Positions 11,800-24,292 of a stretch of 64,000 nucleotides of DNA are shown here, one piece after another; the stretch's first letter is position 1, and every line of letters starts with the position of its first letter. The DNA is from Chytridium lagenaria. Taxonomy: Eukaryota > Chytridiomycota > Chytridiomycetes > Chytridiales > Chytridiaceae. The position numbers and the translations under genes were made by a program. Where the stretch lies: contig JAHLKC010000033.1 of NCBI GenBank assembly GCA_025449115.1, forward strand, positions 124,001 through 188,000. Direction: 5' to 3'. Below the pieces are notes generated by a model. The model was not told the origin of the DNA, searched no databases, and worked only from the letters and a program-made list of their open reading frames with translations.

Positions 11800-13067
11800 A
11801 GAGCCGCCAGCCACTTTGCTTCCAGCAAGATTGATACTGAGGAGCTTGAGAGCGGTGAACTTGAGGCTGACAAGGCTGACACTAATGAGGTTGATGCTGA
11901 CAAGGCTGATGCTGATGAGCTGGACGTAGATGAGATGGATACGGTCACTTATATTTCCAAGAACACGTGTTCTCTTATGTGGTAACTTTTTGTTGTCAGA
12001 TTACGACTGACGTTACTAATGCGCGATTGTTTAAAAATTGTATAGACGCGTTAGGAACAAGCAGAAGTACTTATGTATACAGGGATTTATGTGTTTATTG
12101 TTTATGTATTTCTCGTTCTTGTTTGTTTTGTTGTTGATTATACTCTTTTTGACTAACTTATTTACAGCAGCAAAATTAAGAATAAACTGAGAGAGAAGTT
12201 GTCCCCACAAAAATCATTATGTCCTGTCCTGTTTGTGCATGATCTTCCCCGTCACATTGCTTTTATAACATCTACCTTTCTATTTGCCTCTTACTTGGAA
12301 TAGGCCCTGTTTTAATTAAGTCGTAAAGTGAACCATGCATGGTACAGGGTGATGTGACATGACTCCTTCATTGCCCTTCCTGACGATCACGGACAATGAC
12401 AGGCAAGAACACTACGCTATTCCCCCTCTTAAGCATTCCATTGAGTCCTGAAACAACTCCACCACCTGGAAGCGCATGGAAATACAACTTGACTGCTGGT
12501 TTGCGTAGGTAATGGGTAATAAAAACGAGTTGTTGGAAGAGTCTTGACACCAGAAGGGTTGTTAGACATAGCTCAGAGCTTTGTCACCCTAGTATCTTTA
12601 TTGGATGGGCGTTGTTGGAAATTCTTAGAAGAAACCCAATTAGAATCACTTTATCCTCACACCTGAAATTCATACAACTAACATTGAGTGTAATAGCTCT
12701 TTAATGTTACTGCTAATCTTAAGTAGACCTGTAATGACATCTTGTGATCTCCTCCTATGGACTTAGAGTCCAGAGAGCGTGCTTAGAGATTTCACAGATG
12801 AGGCCAACATACTTCAATTGCCTCTTTGAGTTTTGAAGGTGGGCAACTTCCTCTGACTCTGATAAAAGACAGCGAAACTTCAATTGCAGAAGCAAAGGAC
12901 CTTGCTGATGATGAGATTGAAGCAAATCCATTCAGAGAGGATGAGCTTGATTGCAGAGGAGGTTGAGGCTGAGGGTTACTTGAGGCCATCTAGCCAAGGC
13001 TCACAACCACTAGGCAATAAATTTACTCAGGAAGAATGCAGCAGTCATGTCTTATAAGAGAAAAAAT
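11800..13067. other. non-coding repeat remnants with acidic low-complexity stretch
   Basis: On the plus strand 11815-11945 is an imperfect repeat of codons for Asp, Glu, Ala and Lys (DKADTNEVDADKADADELD). It could be the edge of a broken gene, but no conserved partner is visible. The rest (12000-13067) shows only short shadow frames. Confidence 0.35.
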
Positions 13068-13885
13068 AGCATCTAGGATGTACTCCTAGGTCAAGCCGTA
13101 TTCTGCCTTTAGTGACAGCGGGGATTTGAGTTGCTGCGGTTTCATTCTCATTGTTAATAATACAGCAAAAAAGGAACAAAAAAAAGACTCAGGCGCAGAT
13201 CCAAAGCACCAGAGTGGAAGTGTTGTCCAGGAGGGAGTCCATCCCAATCCAAGTAGTGTACTAGGCCTTGTAATTGCCTCAGTAAGCTGCATTAAGATGT
13301 GGTGTTTCTATCTTGTCAATCGACGGCTCTATTTATGACGCAGTCCCACTCCTAGACATGTAGCTGGCACATCATATACAAAGACAACCTGGAGGTTCTT
13401 ATACTACCTCAACCCTTGAGGGAATCATGTCATGGAGGCGTACATCCACAGTTCAAGCCCTCTTCAAAGTTCATCTTGGCTGGATGTAGTTTCTTTTGAA
13501 GGCGCACTTACACCGGAGCGCCTCCAAATACAAAAATATCCTAAAGTGAAGAAATGATGAATGGTAATAGCACAAGCTACCAGGGGCTGGCCTGAAAGTG
13601 CAATGGGCTCAACCCAGGGCTTCTGAAGCATATGGAAATATAGTCAACTTTCAACAACTAACAAAATAATATATAAAGTTACAACAGCAGTCATCTTTAA
13701 CAACATGGTAGCATGTCATAAGTTGGCATATCACAGCAACCATCCTTCTGTCAGTAAAAATATCTTTTTTATCAAAAAACTATGAGATAAACGAATGAGA
13801 AGGGTACAAGAAATAAAATAAGGGCACAAAGTCTATATAAGCAACATACTCATGCCTTTCTGTGAGGTTATCTTATAATCTCACA
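13068..13885 (-). repeat. diverged solo LTR of family U, reversed
   Basis: Reads as the reverse complement of the family U LTR. The GTACTCCTAGGTCAAG block and the TTTAGTGACAGCGGGGATT block lie near 13085-13130, the block around CCAGGGGCTGGCCTGAAAG at 13580, and the end AATCTCACA at 13885 equals the reversed TGTGAGATT terminus. The opposite end is truncated before the CTTCACA terminus. Confidence 0.75.
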
Positions 13886-15383
13886 ACCGTCAATGAGACT
13901 CAGGTGTGATGAGCCTTTAACAACTACTTTGTAGAAATCTTGGTTGTTAACACCAGTATTCAACCAGTTGCTGGGGATGGGTGGTTGGAATCCACAATTA
14001 CAATATAGAGAGGCGTAAAAAAATGTCCACAAAGAAGCGGCAAAGGTTGGGAGTGATAGTAACGAGGAAATTGTAGCAGGCAACAGCTTCAAGGTCACAG
14101 CTGGTTTGAAGGTCATGTGGAGAGAAGTATAGGGTATGGATAAGGGGTGGCCTATCCATATTGAAGAGGTGACTTGGTTTGTTTAGTCAAGTTATACCAG
14201 GTGAGATAGCCCACAAGGGACGGGGTATTGTGACAAACACGGGAAGCCAACAATGGTATTTTGTCAAGCAGTGCAGGGAAAGGTGGATGAGGGAACTGGA
14301 TATTTTGTTTTATTGAAGATGGCGGTGAAGTGGTGATGTAGAAGTTCAATAAAAGTCTATCAAGTGTGATACTGAAGAGTGAGTCCATTTTTCAGCAAAA
14401 CGTTTTAAAACGGTCAAATATACCGTGCAATGCAGATTGATTGTGTCAACAAGGGCTAGCACAACGGCTTTTTTTTGTTTGGGATGGATTGGAAGGTTGA
14501 TGCAGGGTTAATGGGGGCTCTTGTAATTAAAATAATCAACTTATTTAAAGTGATTATGTTAAGTAATGATGTGAACAAGGTCTCTGTTGATGACTTCTAT
14601 TATTACTGACAACAACTAATTTATCATTAATACAGCTCCCCAAAAATCACTTAAGGTGGTAACTCTAGCTATGAAGACTCATGACTCTTTCATAATTCAT
14701 TATCACAAATAAACAATATTAGTTTAGGGCTTAACACGTCCTCAAATGCTAGAATAAAAAGTGCGGAGATAAATTAGTATTTAGAATATAAACATAAATA
14801 TCAGTGAGTAAAACAAAATAGAAAGACAAAACCCAACAGTTGACATTTGGACTGGACCAATGAGGTGGAAAATAGGTTTTGCAAGAAAAATAGTCTTGGA
14901 GATGGAGATAAATAGCTGGTGAGAATACAGGGAAGCTTCAGGCAGGAATAAATTAGGCTAATTTGATAGCCAAGGTTTGGTTAATAGAAGGTAAGAAGAT
15001 GTGGTATACCAACTTATGACATGCTTTTGCTGTTACTGCTTGAGTTCAATATCTTATCGGCTCTGCATATTATTAAAGCAATGACACCTTCATCTAGAAT
15101 AAGTAAACATCAATTAAAATCAAATATCATTTCCCATCAAAGCTTCACGAGTTAGAGAATCAGTCTCTTTTTTACATACTTCCTTTCTTCCCATTTGAAA
15201 TTGATGTATTTCATCCCCTGCCACTCTTTCATGTTGCACATTTAATAAAAAATTAGCTATAAATCAGTGCAACGCAATGGCATTGTTGAGTGGGAGGTGA
15301 AGGACAAGCAACGAGTGGGGGACAAAGTCTTTAACTCGCACGCACCAACATTTTCTTTTTACACAGGTGCGCCAAAGTTGTTA
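13886..15383. other. A+T-rich non-coding stretch
   Basis: No gene, RNA gene or named repeat recognised on either strand. The only open frames are short and lack conserved motifs. Probably decayed repeat DNA. Confidence 0.4.
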
Positions 15384-16185
15384 TGTGAGATTATAAGATA
15401 ACCTCACCAAAAGGAATGAAGGCGTTGCTTATATAGACGTCGTGCCATATTATTATTTCCTTGTTCCCTCTCCCTTCTCTTCCCTCTCAGGGTTTTTCAT
15501 AGTTTTCCTCATACCTACAAGAGAGGTTTTTCTAGAAGGAAGGGCGGTCAATGTGGTATGCCAACTTATGACATGCTACCACGTTGGCCAAGATGTCTGT
15601 TGGTGTTATTGATTCATGTTTGTGTTTTGTTTTATTATTTGTAGAATGAATAGATTTACGTACACCTACCTCTGTAGTCCTGGATTACTGCACATTCAGC
15701 CAAGCACCTGGTGGCCTGTGCTTTCATCTTTCCCTTTACATTCATTATAGTGTGTTGAGTTGTACTAGTAGGTGCTCTAGTTAGCACGCCGCTGGGAGAC
15801 TGCAATCCGAACCAAGGCATTGTTTAAGAAGGCATGAGCCATGGGAATACGCCTCGAGTGCATGATTCCTTTGAAGGTTTGGTCAGTATAACTACCTCCG
15901 TTCTATTCTCAATGGCTATGAAAGCGGGATGGAATCCCTTCTCGTAGACCCCTTTCACGTAGTCACTTTAGATCTAGTCACTAGGCATTTCCCTTCCTTT
16001 TCCATCTATTATTAACAATTAGATCAAAAACCACAGCAACATAAATCCCTGCTGTCACTAAAGGCAGAATAGGGCTTCACTCTTGATCTAGGAGTACCTC
16101 TTAGACTTTAGTCTCGTCACCTATTATGTGGTTCTCTACCTCTGTATGCCGGGCTTAGCAGAGGGGCCATAGAGAGAACTTCACA
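15384..16185 (+). repeat. solo LTR, family U, with 4 bp target duplication GTTA
   Basis: Begins TGTGAGATTATAAG and ends GAGAACTTCACA, flanked by GTTA at 15380-15383 and GTTA at 16186-16189. It contains CTTATATAGACG, a likely TATA box, near 15428. At 802 bp it is shorter than the 938 bp copy at 46640, with internal deletions. No internal domain follows, so this is a solo LTR left by LTR-LTR recombination. Confidence 0.85.
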
Positions 16186-16356
16186 GTTAATGCAGGGCCA
16201 AACATTAACGTGCTTATGTTGGACGTTGCATGCACGCTGATGTTGTAAACACATGCTGCAACGTTGTCAACCAACCTCAAAATTTGTTTAGACACATGCA
16301 CCTAGAGGGTATATACGCGCACACTACTCCAACAAGCTTTACATTTTTGAACGCAT

Positions 16357-16581
16357 CCACTGGACTTCTAATTTACTTTCTGGACTCATTTTGAATTTCC
16401 CACTTTGATTTACCTTCCTTGATTGGTTAATTTTCTTTATGCCAGTTTAATTATAACTCTACCTGCTTATGATTGGACATTCCCTTCTAGCCTTTATTCA
16501 CTTTGTTCCTGTTAAGGCTTTCTGATTTGTTTACCTTTGTATTGGAGAGTTCAACGTGTGAGTGTACGCGTAGTCTCGGAT
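16357..16581 (+). repeat. diverged fragment of the copia A LTR
   Basis: Shares CCACTGGACTTCTAATTTAC, the CCTTCCTTGATTGG block, GATTGGACATTCCCTTCTAG and GTGAGTGTACGCG with the LTRs at 18834 and 23784. Both LTR termini are missing. Confidence 0.75.
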
Positions 16582-16944
16582 CCAGACCCTCCACTGAGGA
16601 ACTTGAATTTTTCAATAAACCGATCTTGTAAATATTCTATGATATTTTGTTTTCTGATGTTACACAATCAGCAAAATTCCTGAATTTCCCAATTCGGTTT
16701 TCCTCGTAGAGGGTCTGGGACGAGGTCAATTATAAAAAGTGCTCTCTAATTAAATCGACTTTTTAATAACTCATCAACCAGGCATCCTACACTGGCTCCC
16801 GATACAGATCTGGAATCAGCGCAACCTCAGCGTTCATATGGTATGCGTTTCAGCGATTTCTATTGGGCCGTTTTTTTTTGATGCTTCAACGAGGATCTAA
16901 CCATCACTGTTCAGTCGGAGGGACCTAGAATACCACCTGGAATA

Positions 16945-17617
16945 CCAACGCAAAGGGAATACGAACCGTGGTTCATTACAAGGCCCCCAGCATATTCTCG
17001 GACTTCATCCAAGAGGCTGGGAGAGGAGGTCGTGATGGAAAGCCAGCTAAGCATATATTTCTTTTTGGCTCCACTTTCATGAACTCTGGTGCCAATCCAT
17101 TGATCAAGGCATATGTTACCTCGGAAACCTGCCGCCGTAGGTTTTTGTTGAGCAATACAATCAATGAGGATGTTTTGGTTCACACACAAGCTTCCTCAAC
17201 AGACCAAGATGTAACAGATGTACAGTATAAATGGTAAGCACTAAGCTTTTTGCCTTCTTTGATCTCTAATTAGTTTAAGTTGTGATGTCTGTGACCGTCC
17301 ATGTATAGCTGAAACAGGTCGCCGAAAACCCAAGGGGCAAAGGGTTCGAAAACAGCGGGACGGATTTTGACACCAAACTGATCACAGAATTACTAGCTAT
17401 CCGGGAGCGGTACGCAGACCTCTTTATGACTTTATCATCAACGCATCCGTGGACACCTGATTTCATATGCACCAAAACCGCGATGACCTCTATAGTTGCA
17501 AATTCCTACCGGACTGACTACATTCTCCCAGGGGCTGTTGACGTTGGATTTTACCAATTTATCAAAACCTACTTTTTGTACGAATATTACACGCTTCATG
17601 GGATAGTCGACAAATAA
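16945..17617 (+). pseudogene. RecQ-type DNA helicase fragment (motif VI and zinc-binding region)
   Basis: RecQ helicases unwind DNA 3' to 5'. Seen: AKGIRTVVHYKAPS then QEAGRGGRDG, the RecQ motif VI arginine-finger block (near 17010-17040), then CRRRFLLS. After an intron at 17236-17275 comes CDVCDRPC, matching the RecQ zinc-binding cysteines. The frame slips after the cysteine block, and the last frame runs to a stop at 17615-17617. Upstream helicase motifs (Walker A, DEAH) are not present, so only the C-terminal part survives. Such fragments in fungi often come from telomere-linked or transposon-borne RecQ genes; that origin is inference. It lies among solo LTRs, far from intact genes. Confidence 0.7.
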
Positions 17618-18833
17618 AATATATATTTTTTTTGTGAAGAATTACATTATTCACATGGCCAATGGCTCATAGGGACATTTTGCCTAAGTCCGTTGAGTTC
17701 TGTTATATCCCATGTCGACGTGTATTTTCGTATTATATGGAATCTGTACTTTAGCCCCACGTTTATCGGGTTTTTACTAAAGGAGGTGGCCTGTTGAACC
17801 AAATAGTTGATATTGAGTTAATCCCCCATCCTCTATCCCACGCGCTGGCCTGGCGCGTGGCCTCGCGCCTTGATCTCCCTTCATTCCTTCTTTGACGGCA
17901 GCCCACACCTCTACCCCCTGCCACCTGGTGAAGCCTCTATTCCACGCGCATGGCCTCGCGCGTGGCCTCACGCGTGGCCTCGCGCCTTGATCTCCCTTCA
18001 TTCCTACTTGGACGGCAGCCCACCCCTCTACCCCCTGCCACCTGGTGAAGCCGCAATCCAGCTGTTTGAAGTAGAAGGCTGTGATGGGAGCCCAAAGGTC
18101 CTCCTCATTGTCAGTGTCCTTTAGCTTAGGCTTGGTCGACTACATTCCACCTCTGATGATCCCCAAGCCAGTGATCGACGCTGCAGGCAGGTGATGAATG
18201 AGGTTACCCTGTGCCAGCTCGTGAGGCAATGAGATCATCACGTTCCAAAAGGTGCCATAGCAGGAAGGCAAGGAGGCTTTCAGCCCTCCCCGATCGCCAG
18301 GAGACAATCTGGTGCTCATAATAGTTTACTAGCAAGGTAAGTCAACTTATAAGATACTAAACACGCTCCCCGCAAAGAGGCGGGGATAAGGCGCCTACCC
18401 GGAGCGCGCGCATGTTTCAACGCGTGGGCATCACCGCAAAAGCCCAGGGGATCTCGCGCGTATTCCAGTGCGTAACCACCCGCCAGCCGCGCATGGTGCT
18501 CCCTTCTCCCTTTATATAGCAGGATCTCGCGATCACTCACCGACACCATCGCTAAAACAACAACATCACTTGGATGCAGGAGTACATCCTGTCTCTAGGA
18601 GCTCTGTGCACTTCCTCTGCTGGAGCAGCTCCGTTACTCTTCTCCCCTACTCCTGAGTCAAAACTAGGTAGGGAGGGATGGGTCAAGACAAGATCACAGT
18701 AATTAAGATATATTTTATTATTCTGTAAAATTATCAGTGTTGAAGTCATTATTAAAGTAATTTCCAGGCAGATAGTCTTCTATGATTTTGCAGATATTGT
18801 CCGAGTCAAGTAGGTCTACATAGGTGTTCATTA
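17618..18833. other. repeat remnants with G+C-rich tandem duplication
   Basis: No gene recognised. 17650-17710 matches, reversed, the 60 bp flank at 55988-56040. 17860-18052 is a tandem duplication (listed separately). A TTTATATAGC TATA-like site near 18512 and G+C-rich blocks at 18360-18490 suggest another diverged LTR or promoter. Confidence 0.4.
17860..18052. repeat. two-copy tandem repeat, unit about 118 bp
   Basis: The block CGCGCCTTGATCTCCCTTCA followed by GACGGCAGCCCA, CTACCCCCTGCCACCTGGTG and AAGCC occurs at about 17865-17935 and again at about 17980-18052. Between the copies lies a mini-repeat of GCGTGGCCTC. Confidence 0.75.
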
Positions 18834-19336
18834 TGTTGGGTTTCGCTCACTTGACTCACGAGGACGCGTCAGGATCACTCGCACCATTAGTCCGCGGCGT
18901 CGGGCGCGACAATAGAGTGATCTGGAATTTACGCGTCGTTCGAGTTGAGTGCGAACGCGCCCACTGGACTTCTAATTCACTCTCTGGACTCATTTGAATT
19001 TTCACTTTGATTTACCTTCCTTGATTGGTTTATTTTCTTTATGCCACTTTAATTATAACTCTACCTGTTTGTGATTGGACATTCCCTTCTAGCCTTTATT
19101 CCCTTTGTTCCCGTCAAGGCTCTCTGATTTGTTTATCTTTGTAGTGGAGAGTTTAACGCGTGAGTCTACGCGTCTCCGATAGGTTTACCTTTGTGTTGTC
19201 TTCCTCTTTACTGTTCGTTTTGTTTAAGTATTTAAAGGACTCGTGTGTTGAGTCGAAATAAATCAAGAACGTTGTTCGAGCAAAAGTGCGTTTAACTTTG
19301 TTTTAATTGAGCCCCGTGAACAACAAGTATTCAACA
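18834..19336 (+). repeat. 5' LTR of copia A1
   Basis: 503 bp, TGTTGGG...TTCAACA. It contains AGTATTTAAAGGACTCG, a plausible promoter/TATA region, near 19225, and A+T-rich transcription-end signals. Confidence 0.93.
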
Positions 19337-19358
19337 GTGGTAGCACTTCTCTGACGAT

Positions 19359-22300
19359 ATGGGAAAGAAAGAGACTCAGATGACGAGCGCAGCAAGCCAG
19401 TCAAGTTCGACGGCAAGACTTTCACATCTGGAAACGTCGGATGACCACTTACCTCAAAGACAAGGGTCTTTGGGCGATCACTGAGACAGTATTTACGCCG
19501 TACGTTAACGAGAACGCTCCAACCAAAGAAGAGAAGGATCTGCGGATCAAGGAGCAGTCGGCTAACGATCGTGCTAAGAACCGGATAGAGTCTCGAGTGA
19601 CTGATTCGGTCTTACACTTGATTGGCGAGGACTTCACGGCCAAGGAAGCGTGGGAGTGCCTCGTGTCATCATTTAAGCGTAAATCCCAACCCAACCGCAA
19701 CGCTCTCACACGCAAGCTCACGCGTCTCAGAATGAAGGAGGACGCGTCTTTACGCGTATTCGTTGCAGAACTTTCGACAATGGTCAACCAACTCAAGGCA
19801 GCCGGCGAGGCTGTCTCCAACGAGCAACACATTGCTCACCTGCTCACCAAACTCCCGGAAGCTTACGACGTCGCGGTTGCCAACATTGAAACGGACGACA
19901 AAGCGGTCAAGGACTACAACCTGTCGTTGCCAGGCTTCTCGACTGTGAAGAGAAGATCAAGGACCGCGTGGAGGCATCGGAGGAAGCGGAGGCCTTCTTC
20001 ACGACAAGAGCGCGTAAGGGGAAGAAACCAGCAGGAAAGGACGCGTCGAAAGGTGGAGATAAAAGGTCAGTGACTTGTTTTAAGTGCAAGAAGATAGGAC
20101 ACTATGCGAACAAGTGTCGCTCTGGGAAGAAGAAGGACTCGGGGGAGTCGAGTGATGATACCTCAGAGAACGAGAGAGATGGTGGTGGTAGGAACCGTCA
20201 TCGTGGGAAGTGGTGGAAGAAGCGCGCCTCGGACAAGAAGAAGTCTGCAAACACGGCGCGTGCAAGTCCAATTGCCTTTATGGCTATTGTGCGTCAGGTT
20301 GACGCGGAGGCTGGGGAAGCCTTGTCGGTTAAGCTGGAGAAGCGGGACAACCGATGGATTCTGGACTCTGGAGCCACTCACCATATGACCTTCTCGAAGG
20401 AAGGATTGCGGGGTTACCGCGCCGCGAGCAGCCGCGTAAAAACTGCAGAGCACGGCGAAGGAATACGCGTGGAGGGAGTAGGAGATTTAACCCTCAGCAT
20501 CAAGGTCGGGAAGGCCACGCAAACGATCACGCTCAAGAACGTACTCTATGTGCCGGAGCTCACGCGTAATCTCATCTCTCTGGGTGCAGCAGCGTCGCGT
20601 GGCGTTGTTTTGGAGTCATCCAGCGGCAAGTATCGCCTCAGACACGTCGGATCGAACGACGTGACGGCAGAGTTCAAGGTTGTGGACAACCTATTCTATC
20701 TGGTGCAGCCAGACACCGCAGCAAACACCACGATGGGTGTGAAAAGCCAGTCCGCTCAACAGCGCGCAGATTTGGCATCGACGGATGGGTCACATCTCGA
20801 TGAAGGCGGTGAAGAAGCTTGAAAAATCGGCAACGGGTGTACGCATCACGTTGTATAACGACGACGACGACGTGCTGTGCAAGGGATGCATTGAGGGGAA
20901 GCTTACGCGCTCCTCTCACCCGGAGAGAGTTGAGAAGGACTACAAAGTCTTGGAACGCGTTCACGTGGATTTGGCGGGACCCATGAAGCGGAAGAGCTTG
21001 GGAGGGTCGCGTTACTTCATGGTGGTTGTGGACGCGTCAACGGGTTACTGCAACACGTACATGCTCAAGGAAAAGAAGCAAGCGGTTCAGTACATCAAGC
21101 AGTACAAGAGAGAGGCCGAGGCACTCACAGGTCGACGGATTGACGCGTTGAGATACTCGGAAAGGAACCCTGAGGAGATGGAACGACTTCGAGAAAAGCC
21201 GCATCTCCTGGAGATTGTTGCAGATAACGGTGGGGAATTTAAGAACAAGCAGCTGGAGGCATGGTGCCTGGAGGAAGGCATCAAGCTCACGTTCACCATG
21301 CCCTACACGCCTCAGCAGAACGGTGTTGCGGAAAGAATGAATCGGTCGCTCATTGAGAAGGCAAAGTGCATGCTTAGCGACGCGAGTCTTGACGACAAAT
21401 TCTGGGGAGAGGCCGTTACGTGTGCCACGTACTTGTACAATCGATCTCCTCGTAAGGATGGGATTTCACCTCTGGAAGGCTTCACGGGAAGGAAGCCTAA
21501 CCTGAAACGCGTTCGAATCTTCGGTTGCGCATGTTACGCGCACGTCCCAAAGGAACGACGGAAGAAGATGGAGAAGAACGCGCGCAAATGCATTTTCTTG
21601 GGATATGAGGCAATGGGATATCGTCTTTATGACCCAGTCACGAAGAAAGTAGTGCGCAGCAAGACTGTTGTGTTTGACGAGTTGAACACTGGAGTGTGGG
21701 AAGGACACGACGCAGACGTGTCCACCTGGAAGGTACACAGGAAGCTGCTGGACAAGGTGGGAAGCGATTCAGGGAGTTGGGGGAGCGATGAAGACTCCGA
21801 GGATTCCGAAGATGAGTCATTGAGCTCTGAGGATGATGGAGATAACGCGTCACAGGTCAGTGAAGACAGCAAAGCGTTGGAGGATGATGTCGAGGATGCT
21901 CAGGAAGAGAACGACGCGTCAGAAGAGTTCGAAGACGCGCCAACCTCGCCAAGAGGACCCCTCTACGCGCTACACGCAGCGTTTCACGTCTCCCGGTACC
22001 AGCAACACCACCAGCAGAGGAAGGCACTCGTCGTTATTCCCTGAGAGAGAGGAGGCCAGCAAACGCAGAATGGTTTAAGGCTCAAGCGCCAGGAAAGCGC
22101 GCTCCTGCTCCACGTAATCCTGCAGCACACACCGTTACCGTGATGCGTGACGAGGACGTGACAGATTCAGGAACCGTTGAGGACGCGTTGGGACGTGTCG
22201 ATTCAGAAGAATGGTTGAAGGCGCTCCAGGAGGAGTACCAGTCGTTGCTGGAGCATCAGACGTGGCGTCTGGTGCCTCGACACAAGGGCAAACACATCAT

Positions 22301-23760
22301 CAAGAGTGGATGGGTGCTCCGTTACAAGCGAAAGGAGAATGGCTCTGTGGAAAGGAGAAAAGCTCGATTCGTTGCGAAGGGATATTCGCAGAAAGAAGGC
22401 GTGGACTACTTGGAGACTTACGCGCCAGTGATGAAAGGGGCGACCTTTCGAACAGCACTCGCGGTGGCAGCTCACGAGGGTATGGTGTTACGCCAATACG
22501 ACGTCAAGACGGCGTTTCTCAACGGCAATCTCAAGGAGGAGATATACATCGAGCAACCAGAAGGTTTTGTGATTGTTGGGAAGGAAGACTGGGTTTGTCT
22601 TCTCTTGAAGACCTTGTACGGTTTGAAGCAATCACCTCTTGGATGGAACGAGGTTGGATGAGTTTCTCATCTCGATAGGCTTCACACGTTCGCTCTCGGA
22701 TCCCTGTCTTTACTACCGACGCAACGGCGAGAGGTTATCATTACTGGTTGTCTATGTTGACGACCTAGTGCACGCGTGTCCTGATCAGGAAGAGGCAGAC
22801 GCGTTTCAAGACGACCTCAAGCGTCGGTTTACGGTCACAAGCCAGGGGGAGCCAAGATACGCGGTCGGAACCCAAGTTCGCTACAATCAACATGAGCGGC
22901 ATGTGCGTATCAAGCAGGAGGCCTATATCATCTCGATGATGAAGAAGCTACGAGTGCCAGAAGGACATCTCAAGAAGCTTCCGCTAAGGCCAGGAACGCG
23001 TCTCAGACGCGTTGAAGACAACGAGGCTCCATTGGAAGAAGTGGAGGGACTAGCCTATCGAACAGTGGTCAGTTCATTGATGTACGCGATGGTTAAGTCG
23101 CGTCCCGATGTGGCATTTGCAGTTGGAATGCTGGCGCGCTACCAGGCGGGTCCTGGACATGAGCACTGGGAGTGTGCTCGTGATTTAGTCGGGTATTTAC
23201 AGTTGACGCGTAGTTTGGGCATAAGCTATTCGCGTCAAGGGAACAAGTTGAAGCTTGAAGGATTCAGCGACGCGGATCTTGGGAACGATCCGGACGAGAA
23301 GAAGTCAATCAGTGGATTCGTCATCATGCTGAATGGAGGAGCTGTGATGTGGGGTGCGCGTAAACAAGCGTCAGTAGCTGTCTCCAGCGCAGAGGCCGAG
23401 TATGTCGCGTTGAGTGAGGCATCGTCGGAGCTCATTTGGTTGAAGCAGCTTCTGGAGGAGATAGGATACTCCTTTGACGATCCACCAACGCTTTGGTGTG
23501 ATAACACGGCAGCAGAGGCCATTGCAAAGAACCCCATCATCAGCTCGAGGACGCGACACGTGGATCTTCGGTTCCACGCGGTTAGAGATCGCGTTGCCAA
23601 GCGTTTGCTTCAGGTGGAGCACATTGGAACCAAGGAACAGCCTGCAGACATGCTCACGAAGCGGCTGGCGCGTAGAGACCTCGAGAGGTGTCGTGAACGC
23701 GTGGGGATGGTAGTCGTTGATGATGATACTTCAGAGATGGGGGAGCCAGAGAAGTTGTGA
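19359..23760 (+). pseudogene. copia gag-pol polyprotein of A1, frameshifted
   Basis: The polyprotein copies the element RNA and integrates it. Domains in order: gag with the UBN2-like core (DFTAKEAWECLVSSFKRKSQ), CCHC knuckle (CFKCKKIGHYANKC), aspartic protease (WILDSGATHHMT), pre-integrase zinc region, integrase core (HVDLAGPM, DNGGEFKNKQLEAW, FWGEAVTCATYLYNRSP), reverse transcriptase (RKARFVAKGYSQKEGVDYLE, QYDVKTAFLNG, LLVVYVDDLVHA), RNase H (GFSDADLGND, SSAEAEYVALSEAS, DMLTKRLAR). The ATG at 19359 (MGKK) matches the A2 start. Single-base losses near 19373, 19408 and 19926, a gain near 20752, and changes near 21953 and 22657 break the frame. Most can be seen by comparison with A2. These may be sequencing errors, so inactivity is not proven. 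Confidence 0.9.
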
Positions 23761-23783
23761 GTGAAGTTCACGAAAGGGGAGAA

Positions 23784-24287
23784 TGTTGGGTTTCGCTCAC
23801 TTGACTCACGAGGACGCGTCAGGATCACTCGCACCATTAGTCCACGGCGTCGGGCGCAACACTAGAGTGATCTGGATTTACGCGTCGTTTGAGTTGAGTG
23901 CGAACGCGCCCACTGGACTTCTAATTCACTCTCTGGACTCATTTGAATTTTCACTTTGATTTACCTTCCTTGATTGGTTTATTTTCTTTATGCCACTTTA
24001 ATTTATAACTCTACCTGTTTGTGATTGGATATTTCCTTCTAGCCTTTATTCCCTTTGTTCCCGTCAAGGCTCTCTGATTTGTTTATCTTTGTAGTGGAGA
24101 GTTTAACGCGTGAGTGTACGCGTCTCCGATAGGTTTACCTTTGTGTTGTCTTTCCTCTTTACTTGTTCGTTTTGTTTCAGTATTTAAAGACTCTTGTTTT
24201 GAGTTGAAATAAATTAAGAACGTTGTTCCAGCAAAAGTGCGTTTAACTTTGTTTTAATTGAGCCCCGTGAACAACAAGTATTCAACA
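23784..24287 (+). repeat. 3' LTR of copia A1
   Basis: 504 bp, partner of 18834-19336. It is followed by the CATTA target duplication. Confidence 0.93.
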
Positions 24288-24292
24288 CATTA

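Larger units (their letters stand above)
18834..24287 (+). mobile_element. complete Ty1/copia retrotransposon, copy A1
   Basis: Two LTRs (18834-19336 and 23784-24287) start TGTTGGG and end TTCAACA. They are flanked by the 5 bp duplication CATTA (18829-18833 and 24288-24292). Directly after the 5' LTR, TGGTAGCAC resembles the Ty1 primer site for initiator tRNA-Met. A polypurine tract AAAGGGGAGAA precedes the 3' LTR. The interior encodes gag-protease-integrase-RT-RNase H in copia order. By eye the two LTRs differ at roughly 15 positions. Confidence 0.95.

Noticed and set aside
13886..15383. Short frames such as 13868-14116 and 14152-14388 as genes
   Set aside because: No conserved motif or splice structure, and composition matches surrounding decayed repeats.
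17860..18052. CRISPR-like array
   Set aside because: Only two imperfect long units with no regular spacers, in a fungal nuclear context. A simple tandem duplication fits better.
23235..23600. Antisense frames of over 100 codons inside copia RNase H (also at 28054-28419)
   Set aside because: They are mirror shadows of the strongly biased sense coding sequence and appear in both copies for that reason.
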